A stretch of 41,967 bases of DNA from an uncultured Pelagibacteraceae bacterium (GCA_902518595.1 CABYGR010000007.1:1-41967), one strand, 5' to 3'. Numbered from the stretch's first letter, positions 25,405 to 33,805 are shown. Translations and numbers: made by a program. Notes: generated by a model not told the origin, from the letters alone.

Positions 25405-25454
25405 AAAATCTAAGGTTTTAAAGAAAAATTTTCATTAATATATTTATTACTTAT

Positions 25455-25476
25455 ATTTTTTATATATATAAAAAAT
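25455..25476. promoter_or_regulatory. AT-only inverted repeat upstream of DAO gene
   Basis: A perfect 22-base palindrome made only of A and T (two runs of six T/A around alternating AT), 38 bases before the DAO ATG. It contains several TATAAT-like hexamers. It could be a promoter region or a weak bidirectional terminator for the preceding gene; in such an AT-rich genome it may also be chance. Confidence 0.25.
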
Positions 25477-25513
25477 TATATATTTTACCCTTACTAAAAA
25501 TAAAGTTCAGGAT

Positions 25514-26839
25514 ATGTCATTGCCAACAAAAGCAAAAGTAGTAATTATTGGTGGGGGGATTCATGGCTTAAGCACTGCTTGGAAACTTTCAGAAACATAT
25601 AAAAACCCAGGAGACATAGTTGTTTTAGAAAAAGATGACACAGCAGCAGGTGCAAGTGGGATTGCATGTGGAGTTGTCAGAAATAATTATTTTCAACCTG
25701 CTATGAGAGAATTAATGGCACATTCAGTTTCAGTTTGGGAAAGCGATCCAAAAGCTTGGAAATATAATGCTGTAGGATATCTTCAAATATCTCCTGAAGT
25801 AATGCATGAAGATGTTGCATCAATTTACGAGCAACAAAAAGCTATCGGCTACGAGTCAGAATTTATAGAGGGTGAAAAAGACTGTACCAAATATATGAAG
25901 GGTATGTTTGATGACTGGCAAGCTAAAGGAATAACATCTGTACTTCACGAGAAAAAAGGTGGTTATGCATTTAATAAAGATTCAGTCAAAGCTCTTGAAA
26001 AAAAATCAGTAACTAACGGAGTTAATGTTATTAAAGGAGTTAAAGTTACTGGATTTAAAAGAGGCAGTAACAGTAAGGCTGTGACAGGTGTTGAAACAAA
26101 TAAAGGAAAAATAGATTGTGATCAAATTGTTGTTGGAGCAGGTCCATGGGTAAGAGATTTTTGGAATATGTTAGAACTTCCAAAAACTGCGTGGATCAAG
26201 GATGAAGATGGAAGATTCCATGAAACTGATATGTGGAAATATTGGATGCTGCAAGAAGGAATAATTGGAGTAGAGCCAGATTTTTTAAAAACTAACGATG
26301 GTAAACAACCGCCTGTGGTTCATGTAGATTCTACTGCGCCTTTATATTCTGATACAACAAAGAAATTAATAACAGAGAAAATCTGGGGTATTTATTATAA
26401 ACCTGATATTGAGGGTTTAGGTGTTCAAGGTGGAACATCTCCTTACATAGTTGATAAACACTTTGACAAAGTCAATGTAGATCCTTATGGAATAAAATCG
26501 CAAGAATACCAAACTACTGAGGCATTTAATGAAATGTGGTGTTCTGCTTTAGCTCATTGTCAAAAAAGATTTGAAGGTAAATCTCACTTATACAGAAAAG
26601 GACCTTCAGGAGGACTTGGGTGCATGACTCCAGACTCTTTCCCAATCTTTGATAGATTTTTAGAAAATGTTTATATGATAGCAGATGCTAACCATGGATA
26701 TAAAATGATTGGCGTTGGTGAACTTGTAGCAAAAGAAATTCTTGGAACTGAAAGTGATTTATTAAAACCGTTTAGATTCAACCGTTACGAGAAAGGTGAA
26801 CTTCACCCTACTTCGAACAGTCCATTCCCTTGGAGTTAA
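25514..26839 (+). CDS. FAD-dependent oxidoreductase of the DAO family, 441 aa
   Basis: Flavoprotein amine or amino-acid oxidase/dehydrogenase related to DadA, monomeric sarcosine oxidase and SoxB. The FAD motif is VVIIGGGIHGLSTAWKLSE (residues 9-27), with an acid-ended second strand (IVVLEKDDTAAGASG) and the family C-terminal block GPSGGLGCMTPDSFPIFDRF...DANHGYKMIGVGELVAKEIL. There is no GcvT domain. It lies 109 bases after the MarR-like gene and 71 bases before a glutamine synthetase paralogue, then mgsABC. A substrate that is an N-methylated amino acid, such as N-methylglutamate, sarcosine or dimethylglycine, is inferred from neighbourhood; the sequence alone does not fix it. Confidence 0.8.
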   Translation: MSLPTKAKVVIIGGGIHGLSTAWKLSETYKNPGDIVVLEKDDTAAGASGIACGVVRNNYFQPAMRELMAHSVSVWESDPKAWKYNAVGYLQISPEVMHEDVASIYEQQKAIGYESEFIEGEKDCTKYMKGMFDDWQAKGITSVLHEKKGGYAFNKDSVKALEKKSVTNGVNVIKGVKVTGFKRGSNSKAVTGVETNKGKIDCDQIVVGAGPWVRDFWNMLELPKTAWIKDEDGRFHETDMWKYWMLQEGIIGVEPDFLKTNDGKQPPVVHVDSTAPLYSDTTKKLITEKIWGIYYKPDIEGLGVQGGTSPYIVDKHFDKVNVDPYGIKSQEYQTTEAFNEMWCSALAHCQKRFEGKSHLYRKGPSGGLGCMTPDSFPIFDRFLENVYMIADANHGYKMIGVGELVAKEILGTESDLLKPFRFNRYEKGELHPTSNSPFPWS

Positions 26840-26864
26840 ACTTCAAGCCTAGACACAAATAAAT

Positions 26865-26894
26865 TTTTCAGCTACGTTTAAATAAAATTATAAT
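26865..26894 (+). promoter_or_regulatory. Candidate promoter of the glutamine synthetase paralogue/mgs operon
   Basis: A perfect -10 TATAAT at 26889-26894 with TTTTCA (26865-26870) 18 bases upstream. The downstream ATG at 26911 has a strong AAGGGGA ribosome binding site. This would start transcription just before the GS-like gene and drive the mgs genes separately from the DAO gene. Confidence 0.45.
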
Positions 26895-26910
26895 ACTTTA
26901 AGGGGAAAAA

Positions 26911-28380
26911 ATGACTGATCTAGAAAAACACGTTAACCAACCGGGAAGAGATAAGTTAATAAAACAAGTTAGATCTAAAATTAATGAGCTTGGGATAGAT
27001 TATATTTTTTTTCAATTTATATCTGTCACAGGAAGAGTTGTTGGTAAAGGAATTCCAGCTGATCACTGGGAAAGAACATGTGAAAAAGGTTTTCAATTAG
27101 TTTATGGCGCAACTGCAAATTTGTTCTTAGATCGTCACAATAATTATATTGGATATGGACCTGAAGCCAAAGAACTTGTAGGTATCCCAGATCCTGAAAC
27201 TTTCTGTCAATTACCTTGGGATAAAAAGGTAGCTAGAGTTTTTGTAACTTGTTTTAGAAATAGAGAAGAAAGAGAAAACCCAGGTGGTCACTTAACATCA
27301 GATTGTAGAGGTAATTTAAGAATTATTGCTAAAGAATTTAAGAAAAAACATGGTTATCAATTAAGAGTAGGAACAGAGCCAGAAATGATGTGGCTAACTA
27401 GAAATCAAGATGGTACTCCAACTGGTAAGGGTTTTTCTAAGCCATATTGTTATCACATAGATCAATTTGAATCTTTAAGACCAGTTTTTATGAAGGTTAT
27501 GGAGTATGCTAGAGCAATGGGATTTGACATGATCCAGGGTGATCATGAAGATGCTCCAGGTCAATTAGAATTAAACTGGATGTATGATGATGTACTAAGA
27601 AATGCAGACAGATTATCAACTTATAGGCAAATTTGTGCTCAAGTAGCAAGAGAATTCAATTTAATTGCATGCTTTATGACAAAACCATTTATGGGTGTTT
27701 CAGCAAGTGGTTGTCATACTAATATGTCTTTATGGACAGGTGGAAAAGATAAAATTAATAAATTAGGTCATAAATCCCTTCCAGGAATGGATGAAGTTTT
27801 CAGTTATGTAGAAGGTGGAACAAATACTTTCATGCCTGATACTAAAGACGTTCAACTACCAGGTAAAATTGGATTAAAATCTATTGGTGGTGTAATGAAA
27901 CATCTTCCAGCACTAACTGCTATTGGGTCTTCTACAGTAAATTCTTATAGAAGATTATGGGATCAGGGTTTCTGGGCACCTGTTTATGCTGACTGGGGAT
28001 ATCAAAACAGAACTTGTGGATTAAGAGTTTCCGCTCCAGGTAGATTTGAATACCGTTCAGTTGACTCTATGCACAATCCATATTTAATGGGTGCGTCTTT
28101 ATTAAAAGCTTTTGATGATGGATTAACAAATAATATAGATCCGGGCAAACCTGAATCGAGAAATATTTATGAAGCTCAAAAAGCAGGAAAAACTGTTAAA
28201 AAATTACCTTTAAGTCTTGGTGAAGCATTAGACAGACTAGCAGAAGATAAAGTTATTCAGTCTGCAATGCCTGATGAAATGTACAAAATATTTCATTGGT
28301 ATAAAAATGATGAATGGGAAAGATTTTTAGGTGCAACAACTCAATGGGATCTGGATACTTATCTTGATTGTCTTCCATAG
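26911..28380 (+). CDS. Glutamine synthetase family protein of unknown substrate, 489 aa
   Basis: ATP-dependent gamma-glutamyl ligase fold. The metal/substrate motifs are present: GTEPEMMW, GDHEDAPGQLELNW, SGCHTNMSLW, NSYRR and APGRFEYRSVDSMHNPYL. It differs from the window's GmaS (34044-35369) at diagnostic points: EDAPGQLE instead of EDANGQFE and YQNRTCGLRV instead of TGNNRTHMIR. It also has a longer N-terminus and an insertion around residues 290-310. So it is a separate subfamily, possibly ligating another amine to glutamate. It precedes mgsABC by 31 bases, the position gmaS occupies in some methylotrophs. Product could be glutamine, gamma-glutamylmethylamide or another gamma-glutamylamide. 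Confidence 0.8.
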   Translation: MTDLEKHVNQPGRDKLIKQVRSKINELGIDYIFFQFISVTGRVVGKGIPADHWERTCEKGFQLVYGATANLFLDRHNNYIGYGPEAKELVGIPDPETFCQLPWDKKVARVFVTCFRNREERENPGGHLTSDCRGNLRIIAKEFKKKHGYQLRVGTEPEMMWLTRNQDGTPTGKGFSKPYCYHIDQFESLRPVFMKVMEYARAMGFDMIQGDHEDAPGQLELNWMYDDVLRNADRLSTYRQICAQVAREFNLIACFMTKPFMGVSASGCHTNMSLWTGGKDKINKLGHKSLPGMDEVFSYVEGGTNTFMPDTKDVQLPGKIGLKSIGGVMKHLPALTAIGSSTVNSYRRLWDQGFWAPVYADWGYQNRTCGLRVSAPGRFEYRSVDSMHNPYLMGASLLKAFDDGLTNNIDPGKPESRNIYEAQKAGKTVKKLPLSLGEALDRLAEDKVIQSAMPDEMYKIFHWYKNDEWERFLGATTQWDLDTYLDCLP

Positions 28381-28411
28381 GTAACAATTAAAAAAAGAAA
28401 GAGTAAATTTT

Positions 28412-29356
28412 ATGTGCGGAATTGCTGGTTTAATTCATAGAGGCAGATCCTCTAATGTTGGAAGTGAACTTCAAGGAATGCTTCAAGCATTAAAGCATAG
28501 AGGTGAAGATTCAACTGGTTATGCTTTGTATGGTGATACTGATGGCAAAAACTTTATAATGCGTTTTAAAGTTGGAGAAAATGTTGGTGAGGGTAGTTCA
28601 TCAATCATGGAAGATGTTTCCGTTTACGATGAAAGAAAAAAAATAGTTGATCAAACTCTTAGTGAAATGGGTGCAAAAATAGTTAAAGAAGAAAGAGTTC
28701 TCCCCTATTCATTAAGATATGAAATAGATTATGATACAAAAGACTTACTAGAATTTTCACAAAAAATTGAAAGTATTCCAGGTGTAGAAATCTTATCTAT
28801 GGGTAAATCTTTAGAAGTAATAAAAGATCTTGGAAATGCAAAAATGGTATGTGACAGATACAATTTAGATAAACTTGTTGGGACACATGCTATTGGTCAT
28901 GCAAGAATGGCTACTGAGTCAGGTGTGGATATTAAATCTGCTCATCCTTTCTGGGGATATCCTTTTAGCGATGTATCAGTTGTTCATAATGGACAATTAA
29001 CTAATTATTGGAATAATAGAAGAGTTTTAGAGAATAAAGGAATGCGATTTATGTCAGAATGCGACTCTGAACTTATTGCAGTTTACATTGCACAAAAAAT
29101 GAGAGAAGGAGCAAGTCTTGAAGAAGGTATGAAAGAGTCTTTGACAGGTCTTGATGGTGTATTTACATATTTTGTTGCAACAAAAGATTCTTTAGGAATG
29201 GCTAAAGATACAATGGCAGCAAAACCTTTGGTTTTATATGAGTCAGATGATTTAGTGGCTATGGGCTCTGAAGAAATAGCAATTAGATCAGTTTTGCCTC
29301 AAGAAATTGACACTTATGACCCATTTGATGGGGAGGTTAAAGTATGGCAAATCTAA
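28412..29356 (+). CDS. mgsA: N-methylglutamate synthase subunit A (class II glutamine amidotransferase), 314 aa
   Basis: Ntn-hydrolase amidotransferase subunit, homologous to the N-terminal domain of glutamate synthase/GlxB. The protein starts MCGIAGLIHRG, so C2 becomes the catalytic N-terminal cysteine after Met removal. GHARMATESGVDIKSAHPF and SVVHNGQLTNY are the glutamine-binding type motifs, and SECDSELIAVYIA follows. In the N-methylglutamate pathway, MgsABC transfers methylamine from gamma-glutamylmethylamide to 2-oxoglutarate. It overlaps mgsB by 13 bases. Confidence 0.88.
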   Translation: MCGIAGLIHRGRSSNVGSELQGMLQALKHRGEDSTGYALYGDTDGKNFIMRFKVGENVGEGSSSIMEDVSVYDERKKIVDQTLSEMGAKIVKEERVLPYSLRYEIDYDTKDLLEFSQKIESIPGVEILSMGKSLEVIKDLGNAKMVCDRYNLDKLVGTHAIGHARMATESGVDIKSAHPFWGYPFSDVSVVHNGQLTNYWNNRRVLENKGMRFMSECDSELIAVYIAQKMREGASLEEGMKESLTGLDGVFTYFVATKDSLGMAKDTMAAKPLVLYESDDLVAMGSEEIAIRSVLPQEIDTYDPFDGEVKVWQI

Positions 29357-30198
29357 AAACAAATGAAAAGAAATCTAAAGCCCAATCAATGGGTATGCAT
29401 ACTGAAGTTCTTACAGGAAGAACTCAACAAAAATTTTTTAATCCTGATGAAGCGGAGAATTTTTATTATTTTGGAACGTACGATGTTGATTTTAATAAAA
29501 GAACAGACTTAGATGTTAAAGATATGACAGCTCCAGAAGCTAATAAAGAAATAGATAATTTAATGAGTCAAGGGTATGGCACAATTGTTATTAAAAATCC
29601 TCAAGGAAAACATAGTTTAGGTGTTGGAATTTTAAACAAGCTAAACCTGATTTTTGAGGGAAGTTTAGGATATTTTGGAATGGGTTCTTGTGATGGGCCT
29701 ATAGTTAGAATTAACGGAAGAGTCGGATGGTCATGTGCAGAAAACTTAATGGCTGGAAAAGTAGTTATAGAAAAAAATGCTGGCTCATGTTTTGGTGCTG
29801 CTATTAGAGGTGGAGATTTAATCTGCAAAGGTAGTGTTGGTGCAAGAACTGGTATTGATATGAAAGGTGGAACCATCATTATTGGTGGAGATGCTGGAGC
29901 TTTTACTGGTTTCATGATGCAAAGAGGTAGAATAATTATTCTAGGAGATGTGGGAATAAATTTAGGTGATTCTATGTATGATGGGACAATTTTCGTAGGT
30001 GGAGAAATTGGATCTTATGGTAGTGATGCAGTTGATGCAGAATTAACATCAAATGACCAAAATTGGTTAAAAAGAAAATTAAAGGTAGCAGAAATTGGTG
30101 AAAATTTTGATGTAAGTAAAATGAAAAAAATTGTAGCTGGTAAAAAACTATGGAATTATGATAATTTAGAACCTACAGAGAAGAAGGGAGCAATTTAA
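29344..30198 (+). CDS. mgsB: N-methylglutamate synthase subunit B (GXGXG domain), 284 aa
   Basis: Right-handed beta-helix domain matching the C-terminal (gltB3) domain of glutamate synthase, also called GlxC. The helix core runs about 85-235 with turns such as GSLGYFGMGSCDGP, GRVGWSCAENLMAG, GSCFGAAIRGGDL, GARTGIDMKGGTI and GDAGAFTGFMMQRG. It scaffolds the MgsA and MgsC active sites. A charged tail of about 50 residues follows. The ATG lies inside the mgsA end (13-base overlap) and the stop overlaps the mgsC ATG (TAATG). Confidence 0.88.
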   Translation: MANLKTNEKKSKAQSMGMHTEVLTGRTQQKFFNPDEAENFYYFGTYDVDFNKRTDLDVKDMTAPEANKEIDNLMSQGYGTIVIKNPQGKHSLGVGILNKLNLIFEGSLGYFGMGSCDGPIVRINGRVGWSCAENLMAGKVVIEKNAGSCFGAAIRGGDLICKGSVGARTGIDMKGGTIIIGGDAGAFTGFMMQRGRIIILGDVGINLGDSMYDGTIFVGGEIGSYGSDAVDAELTSNDQNWLKRKLKVAEIGENFDVSKMKKIVAGKKLWNYDNLEPTEKKGAI

Positions 30199-30221
30199 TG
30201 CCTAAGAAAAAAAATAAAAAA
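30198..30221 (+). repeat. Direct repeat copy 1 at mgsC start
   Basis: The first 24 bases of mgsC (codons for MPKKKNKK) are identical to bases 31619-31642 at the start of the next gene; counting two bases upstream, 26 bases match exactly. The match includes synonymous positions, so it reflects DNA duplication or conversion rather than protein convergence alone. Confidence 0.9.
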
Positions 30222-31610
30222 ATCAAAAATAATGGAAAAGGTGTTGGTGGAAAAGCTGATGTTCATGCACATGAAGAAGGTAAAAGAAATAAAAGTTTAC
30301 TAGGTCATAATGCTATTTTTACTCCTGAAGTAATAGACGATATTCATATTAAATCTCAACTTGGAAGATATAGAATGCGTGGAATGGCATTGATGAAAAA
30401 AATTCCAACATTTGATGATTTGGTTTTTTTACCAGGAACATTAACTAGATTTGTAATTGAAGGTTACAGGGAAAAATGTGAAACAAAAACTGTAATTGGT
30501 CCAAGATGTGAAAACCCGATTGAATTAGATATACCTGTTTATATTACAGGAATGAGCTTTGGTGCCCTTTCTTATGAGGCAAAAACTGCTCTAGCGAGAG
30601 GGGCTACTATGGCAGGGAGTGCAACTTGTTCTGGAGAAGGTGGAATGATACCTGATGAAAGAAGATATTCAGAAAAATGGTATTATCAATGTATTCAATC
30701 TAGATATGGATTTAACCCACATCATGCACAACTTGCAGATGGAATTGAAGTATTTATTGGACAAGGACAAAAAGTTGGGATGGGTGGACACTTAATGGGC
30801 CAAAAAGTAACTGATCAAGTTGCTGAAATGAGATCTCTACCATCGGGTATTGATCAAAGATCACCAGCTAGACACCCTGACTGGTTAGGTCCAGATGATT
30901 TAGCTCTTAAAGTTGAGGAGTTAAGACAATTAACAAAAAATAAAGTTCCAATTCAATTAAAACTTGGAGCTTCAAAAGTTTATGACGATGTACGTATGGC
31001 TGCAAAATGTGATCCTGACTCTATCTATCTAGATGGAATGGAAGGTTCTACTGGAGCTGGACCTCACATTGCTGCTGCAAATACTGGAATTCCAGGTATT
31101 GCTGCAATTAGAGAAGCTAGAAGAGCAATTGATGATGTTGGTAAAACTGGAAAAGTCACATTAATTTATGCAGGTGGCGTTAGAGATGGTGCAGATATGG
31201 CTAAAGCATTAGCATTAGGTGCTGATGCTATTGCAATAGGTACTGGTTCAATGATTGCTTTAAACTGTAATAAAGATATTCCAGAGGCAAATTTTGAAAA
31301 AGAAATGGGAGTAAAAGCTGGTGAATGTTACCACTGTCATACTGGAAGATGTCCAGTTGGTGTTGCAACTCAAGATCCAAAATTAAGAGCAAGATTGAAT
31401 CCTGATGATGCTGCGTTAAGAGTATATAATTATCTACATTCTATGACTTTAGAAGCTCAACTTTTAGCAAGAGCTTGTGGTAAAACTAATATCCATTCTT
31501 TAGAACCTGAAGATTTAGCTGCTTTAACGTCTGAAGCGTCTGCTTTAGCTAAAGTACCTTTGGCTGGAACTAATTATACAGTTGGTGTGGATAACTTTCA
31601 TAAAATATAG
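30198..31610 (+). CDS. mgsC: N-methylglutamate synthase subunit C (FMN glutamate synthase-like) with lysine-rich N-terminus, 470 aa
   Basis: FMN- and Fe-S-containing synthase subunit, homologous to the central domain of GltB and to GlxD. The FMN barrel part includes PVYITGMSFGALSYEAKTALARG, QLKLGASKVYDDVRMAAKC, LDGMEGSTGAGPH, LIYAGGVRDGADMAKALALGADAIAIG and the cluster motif GECYHCHTGRCPVGVATQ. Unlike the homologues I know, it begins with a lysine-rich extension of about 35 residues (MPKKKNKKIKNNGKG...) before the conserved core. The first eight codons are identical to those of the next gene. It is translationally coupled to mgsB. Confidence 0.9.
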   Translation: MPKKKNKKIKNNGKGVGGKADVHAHEEGKRNKSLLGHNAIFTPEVIDDIHIKSQLGRYRMRGMALMKKIPTFDDLVFLPGTLTRFVIEGYREKCETKTVIGPRCENPIELDIPVYITGMSFGALSYEAKTALARGATMAGSATCSGEGGMIPDERRYSEKWYYQCIQSRYGFNPHHAQLADGIEVFIGQGQKVGMGGHLMGQKVTDQVAEMRSLPSGIDQRSPARHPDWLGPDDLALKVEELRQLTKNKVPIQLKLGASKVYDDVRMAAKCDPDSIYLDGMEGSTGAGPHIAAANTGIPGIAAIREARRAIDDVGKTGKVTLIYAGGVRDGADMAKALALGADAIAIGTGSMIALNCNKDIPEANFEKEMGVKAGECYHCHTGRCPVGVATQDPKLRARLNPDDAALRVYNYLHSMTLEAQLLARACGKTNIHSLEPEDLAALTSEASALAKVPLAGTNYTVGVDNFHKI

Positions 31611-31618
31611 AGTGAATA

Positions 31619-31642
31619 ATGCCTAAGAAAAAAAATAAAAAA
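31619..31642 (+). repeat. Direct repeat copy 2 at start of the 138-residue protein gene
   Basis: Second copy of the 24-base identical start segment shared with mgsC (30198-30221). Beyond codon 8 the two genes diverge. Confidence 0.9.
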
Positions 31643-32035
31643 GTTAAAAGTAAATCAAAAAAGCAAAGTAAAATGAAACTTGGAACTTTTAAGGAAACTG
31701 CCAGAGAAAAACTTATTGGCCAACATATTGGTTATAGATATGATGTTAACTTACTTCCTGATTATAAAAAAATAACACCATTTCTAAAAAAATATGTAGA
31801 AGCAATGGGATGGGATGATTTAAACTGGCTAGAAGATGTTCATATGGGTTATGAAGAAGGAAGACCTGCAGTATTTTGTAGAAATGCAAACGGATGGGTT
31901 ACAATTCCAAAATCTATTAAATTACCTAACAATCAACAAGATAGAGATATGATAGCAAGAGAACTATTGGTTAAATTTCAAATGTCTCCAAAACATCCAC
32001 TTGTAGATTTAAAAAAAGCATATTTAAAATTTTAA
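31619..32035 (+). CDS. Unknown basic protein following mgsABC, 138 aa
   Basis: Not recognised. A lysine-rich N-terminal tail (MPKKKNKKVKSKSKKQSK, residues 1-18) leads into a compact domain with conserved-looking blocks GQHIGYRYDVNLLPDYKK, YVEAMGWDDLNWLEDVHMGYEEGRPAVFC and GWVTIPKSIKLP. No signal peptide, no membrane helix and one cysteine. It starts 8 bases after mgsC and shares its first eight codons exactly with that gene, so it is co-expressed and may bind the same partner. It could be an accessory or fourth subunit of the N-methylglutamate synthase. Followed by the amt leader. Confidence 0.75.
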   Translation: MPKKKNKKVKSKSKKQSKMKLGTFKETAREKLIGQHIGYRYDVNLLPDYKKITPFLKKYVEAMGWDDLNWLEDVHMGYEEGRPAVFCRNANGWVTIPKSIKLPNNQQDRDMIARELLVKFQMSPKHPLVDLKKAYLKF

Positions 32036-32058
32036 CTACTCAATCCTAAGTTGTTTTT

Positions 32059-32146
32059 ATTTTTAAAAACTACCTTCTATGCTATGTTTTACAGGATTGT
32101 TTCATTTGTCACACCCACTTAAATTTTATAGGATTTTTAAAAACTA
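32059..32146. repeat. Paired 14-base direct repeats upstream of amt
   Basis: ATTTTTAAAAACTA occurs twice in the 126-base gap before amt, at 32059-32072 and 32133-32146, 74 bases apart. The core TTTTTAAAAA is itself palindromic. The spacing is about seven DNA turns, so one protein could bind both copies. A weak promoter-like TTGTTT...TAAATT pair lies between the copies. A clear AGAGAGGGA ribosome binding site precedes the amt ATG. Confidence 0.45.
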
Positions 32147-32161
32147 ATATAGAGAGGGAAT

Positions 32162-33562
32162 ATGACTGATCAGTTAGGTGCTCTTACTACTATATTTACA
32201 GAGTTTTACTACTGGGTAACAGTGGTGCTGATGTTTTTAATTCACGTCGGTTTCTGTATGTATGAGGTTGGAGCTTCTCGATACAAACATCACCAACATA
32301 CTCTGATGAAAAACACAATGCTGATACCACTGGTAACAGTAACTTGGTTTTTATTTGGTTGGTGGATTTACTGGGCTTTCCCAACGGGACCGGGAATAGC
32401 ACCTTCAATAATGAATGAAAGCACAGCTCTTATCACTGATGAGAGTACTTTTAGTGCCAAATGGTATTTGGCTAATACAGAATATATGGCGGTTAACTTA
32501 GGTGACCACATAAGCGGTGTATTCTGGGCTGCGTTTTTACTATTTTCATGGACAGCTGCTTCTATCGTTTCAGGAGCAATAATTGAAAGAATAACAACTT
32601 TTGCATTTGGAATTTTAGCAATTGCTATTGGATCTGTTTTTTGGACAATTGATGCTGCGTGGGGATGGCACTTTGATGGATGGATGCTTAAAATTTTAGG
32701 ATACCATGATGCTTATGCATCAGGAGTAATTCACGCTATAGCAGGAGGATTTGCTTTAGGTGTTCTAATGGTTTTAGGACCAAGAATTGGTAAATTTTCA
32801 TCTAGTGGTGAACCAAGAAACATAGGACCAAGAAATCCTTGGCTAGTAACTATAGGTTTATTTTTAATTTATACTGGCTTCTGGGGATTTTATGCAGCAT
32901 GTAATATACCAATCTTTGATCTTGGACCAGAGTACGGTATGGAAGGTATAAGTTATTGGACAGCTACAAACATATATGTAACCCCTACTACACTTAGTGG
33001 TATTACTTTTAATTTCTTGATGTCATTATCAGGAGGATTATTAGCTGGTTATGTGGTTGCTAAAGGCGATCCATTCTGGACATACTCAAGTGGACTAGCA
33101 GGTGTCATCTGTGCTTCAGCTGGAAATGATTTATATCATCCAATTCAATCAATGATCATTGGTATGATCGGTGTTGTGATTGCATACAAACTACATTACT
33201 GGGTTGAGCGTAAGTTCAAAATTGATGATGCAGTTGGTGCAGTTGCCGTTCATGGTTATGCTGGATTTGTTGGTTTGGTAATTTGTGGTTTTGTATTAAA
33301 TGGTTATCCATCATCTGGTTACAGTGTTGGAGCTATGTGGGATGGAACTACTTATGCATCTATAAATCCATTGGGAATGTTTCTAGGAGCAATCATAATG
33401 TTTGGTGTTCTTGGAATGTTACCAGGTTATGTTATAGCTAAAGTACTTCACGGAATGGGTAAATTAAGAATCCCTCGGGAAGTTGAAATAGCTGGACTAG
33501 ACTATGAAATGATGGAGACTGCAAAATCTGATGAAAAAGCAGTTTCATCAGCAACCAGGTAA
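32162..33562 (+). CDS. amt: Ammonium/methylammonium transporter, Amt family, 466 aa
   Basis: Inner-membrane channel/transporter with about 11 hydrophobic helices. The twin histidines of the Amt pore are present: H191 in ASGVIHAIAGG and H364 in VAVHGYAGFVG. D183, eight residues before H191, matches the conserved Amt aspartate. The N-terminal helices and the long loop between helices 2 and 3 are diverged from AmtB, as in the branch found beside glx/mgs genes. No glnK/PII gene follows, unlike typical amtB. In this setting it may carry methylammonium for GmaS as well as ammonium released by catabolism; that is inference. Confidence 0.9.
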   Translation: MTDQLGALTTIFTEFYYWVTVVLMFLIHVGFCMYEVGASRYKHHQHTLMKNTMLIPLVTVTWFLFGWWIYWAFPTGPGIAPSIMNESTALITDESTFSAKWYLANTEYMAVNLGDHISGVFWAAFLLFSWTAASIVSGAIIERITTFAFGILAIAIGSVFWTIDAAWGWHFDGWMLKILGYHDAYASGVIHAIAGGFALGVLMVLGPRIGKFSSSGEPRNIGPRNPWLVTIGLFLIYTGFWGFYAACNIPIFDLGPEYGMEGISYWTATNIYVTPTTLSGITFNFLMSLSGGLLAGYVVAKGDPFWTYSSGLAGVICASAGNDLYHPIQSMIIGMIGVVIAYKLHYWVERKFKIDDAVGAVAVHGYAGFVGLVICGFVLNGYPSSGYSVGAMWDGTTYASINPLGMFLGAIIMFGVLGMLPGYVIAKVLHGMGKLRIPREVEIAGLDYEMMETAKSDEKAVSSATR

Positions 33563-33574
33563 AGGAGATAAAAT

Positions 33575-33805
33575 ATGGCTACAGTTACAAACTGGATCGA
33601 TCACCTGAATAAACCTGCTGAAGAAGTTGTGGGTGCTATTTATCCTGGTGCAGGTTCAAGTGAAACATTACTAGTTATTCTTGCTTTTATAGTATGGATT
33701 GGTTGGCATGTTTTGACTGCAAAATCTGAAAGTGAAGAACTTGAAAGATTAGCAAGAAAAAGACATGGCGCTAATGATCATAAAAGCAATATAGCTGAGT
33801 GGTAA
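33575..33805 (+). CDS. Small single-pass membrane protein after amt, 76 aa
   Basis: Not recognised. One central hydrophobic helix (ETLLVILAFIVWIGWHVLTA, about 29-48) is flanked by an N-terminal segment with a PGAG turn and a charged C-terminal helix (KSESEELERLARKRHGANDHK). It begins 12 bases after the amt stop with AAAGGAGA as ribosome binding site, and a strong terminator follows directly. Strict adjacency suggests a partner of the Amt transporter, perhaps replacing PII control. Confidence 0.75.
   Translation: MATVTNWIDHLNKPAEEVVGAIYPGAGSSETLLVILAFIVWIGWHVLTAKSESEELERLARKRHGANDHKSNIAEW

Noticed and set aside
25405-25513. Rho-independent terminator after the MarR-like gene
   Set aside because: Only AT pairs are available; a stem with no G/C pairs is not convincing, so it is listed only as an AT palindrome.
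29601-29915. 104-residue minus-strand frame inside mgsB
   Set aside because: Proline-rich antisense shadow of the repetitive GXGXG helix; the plus-strand frame is clearly coding.
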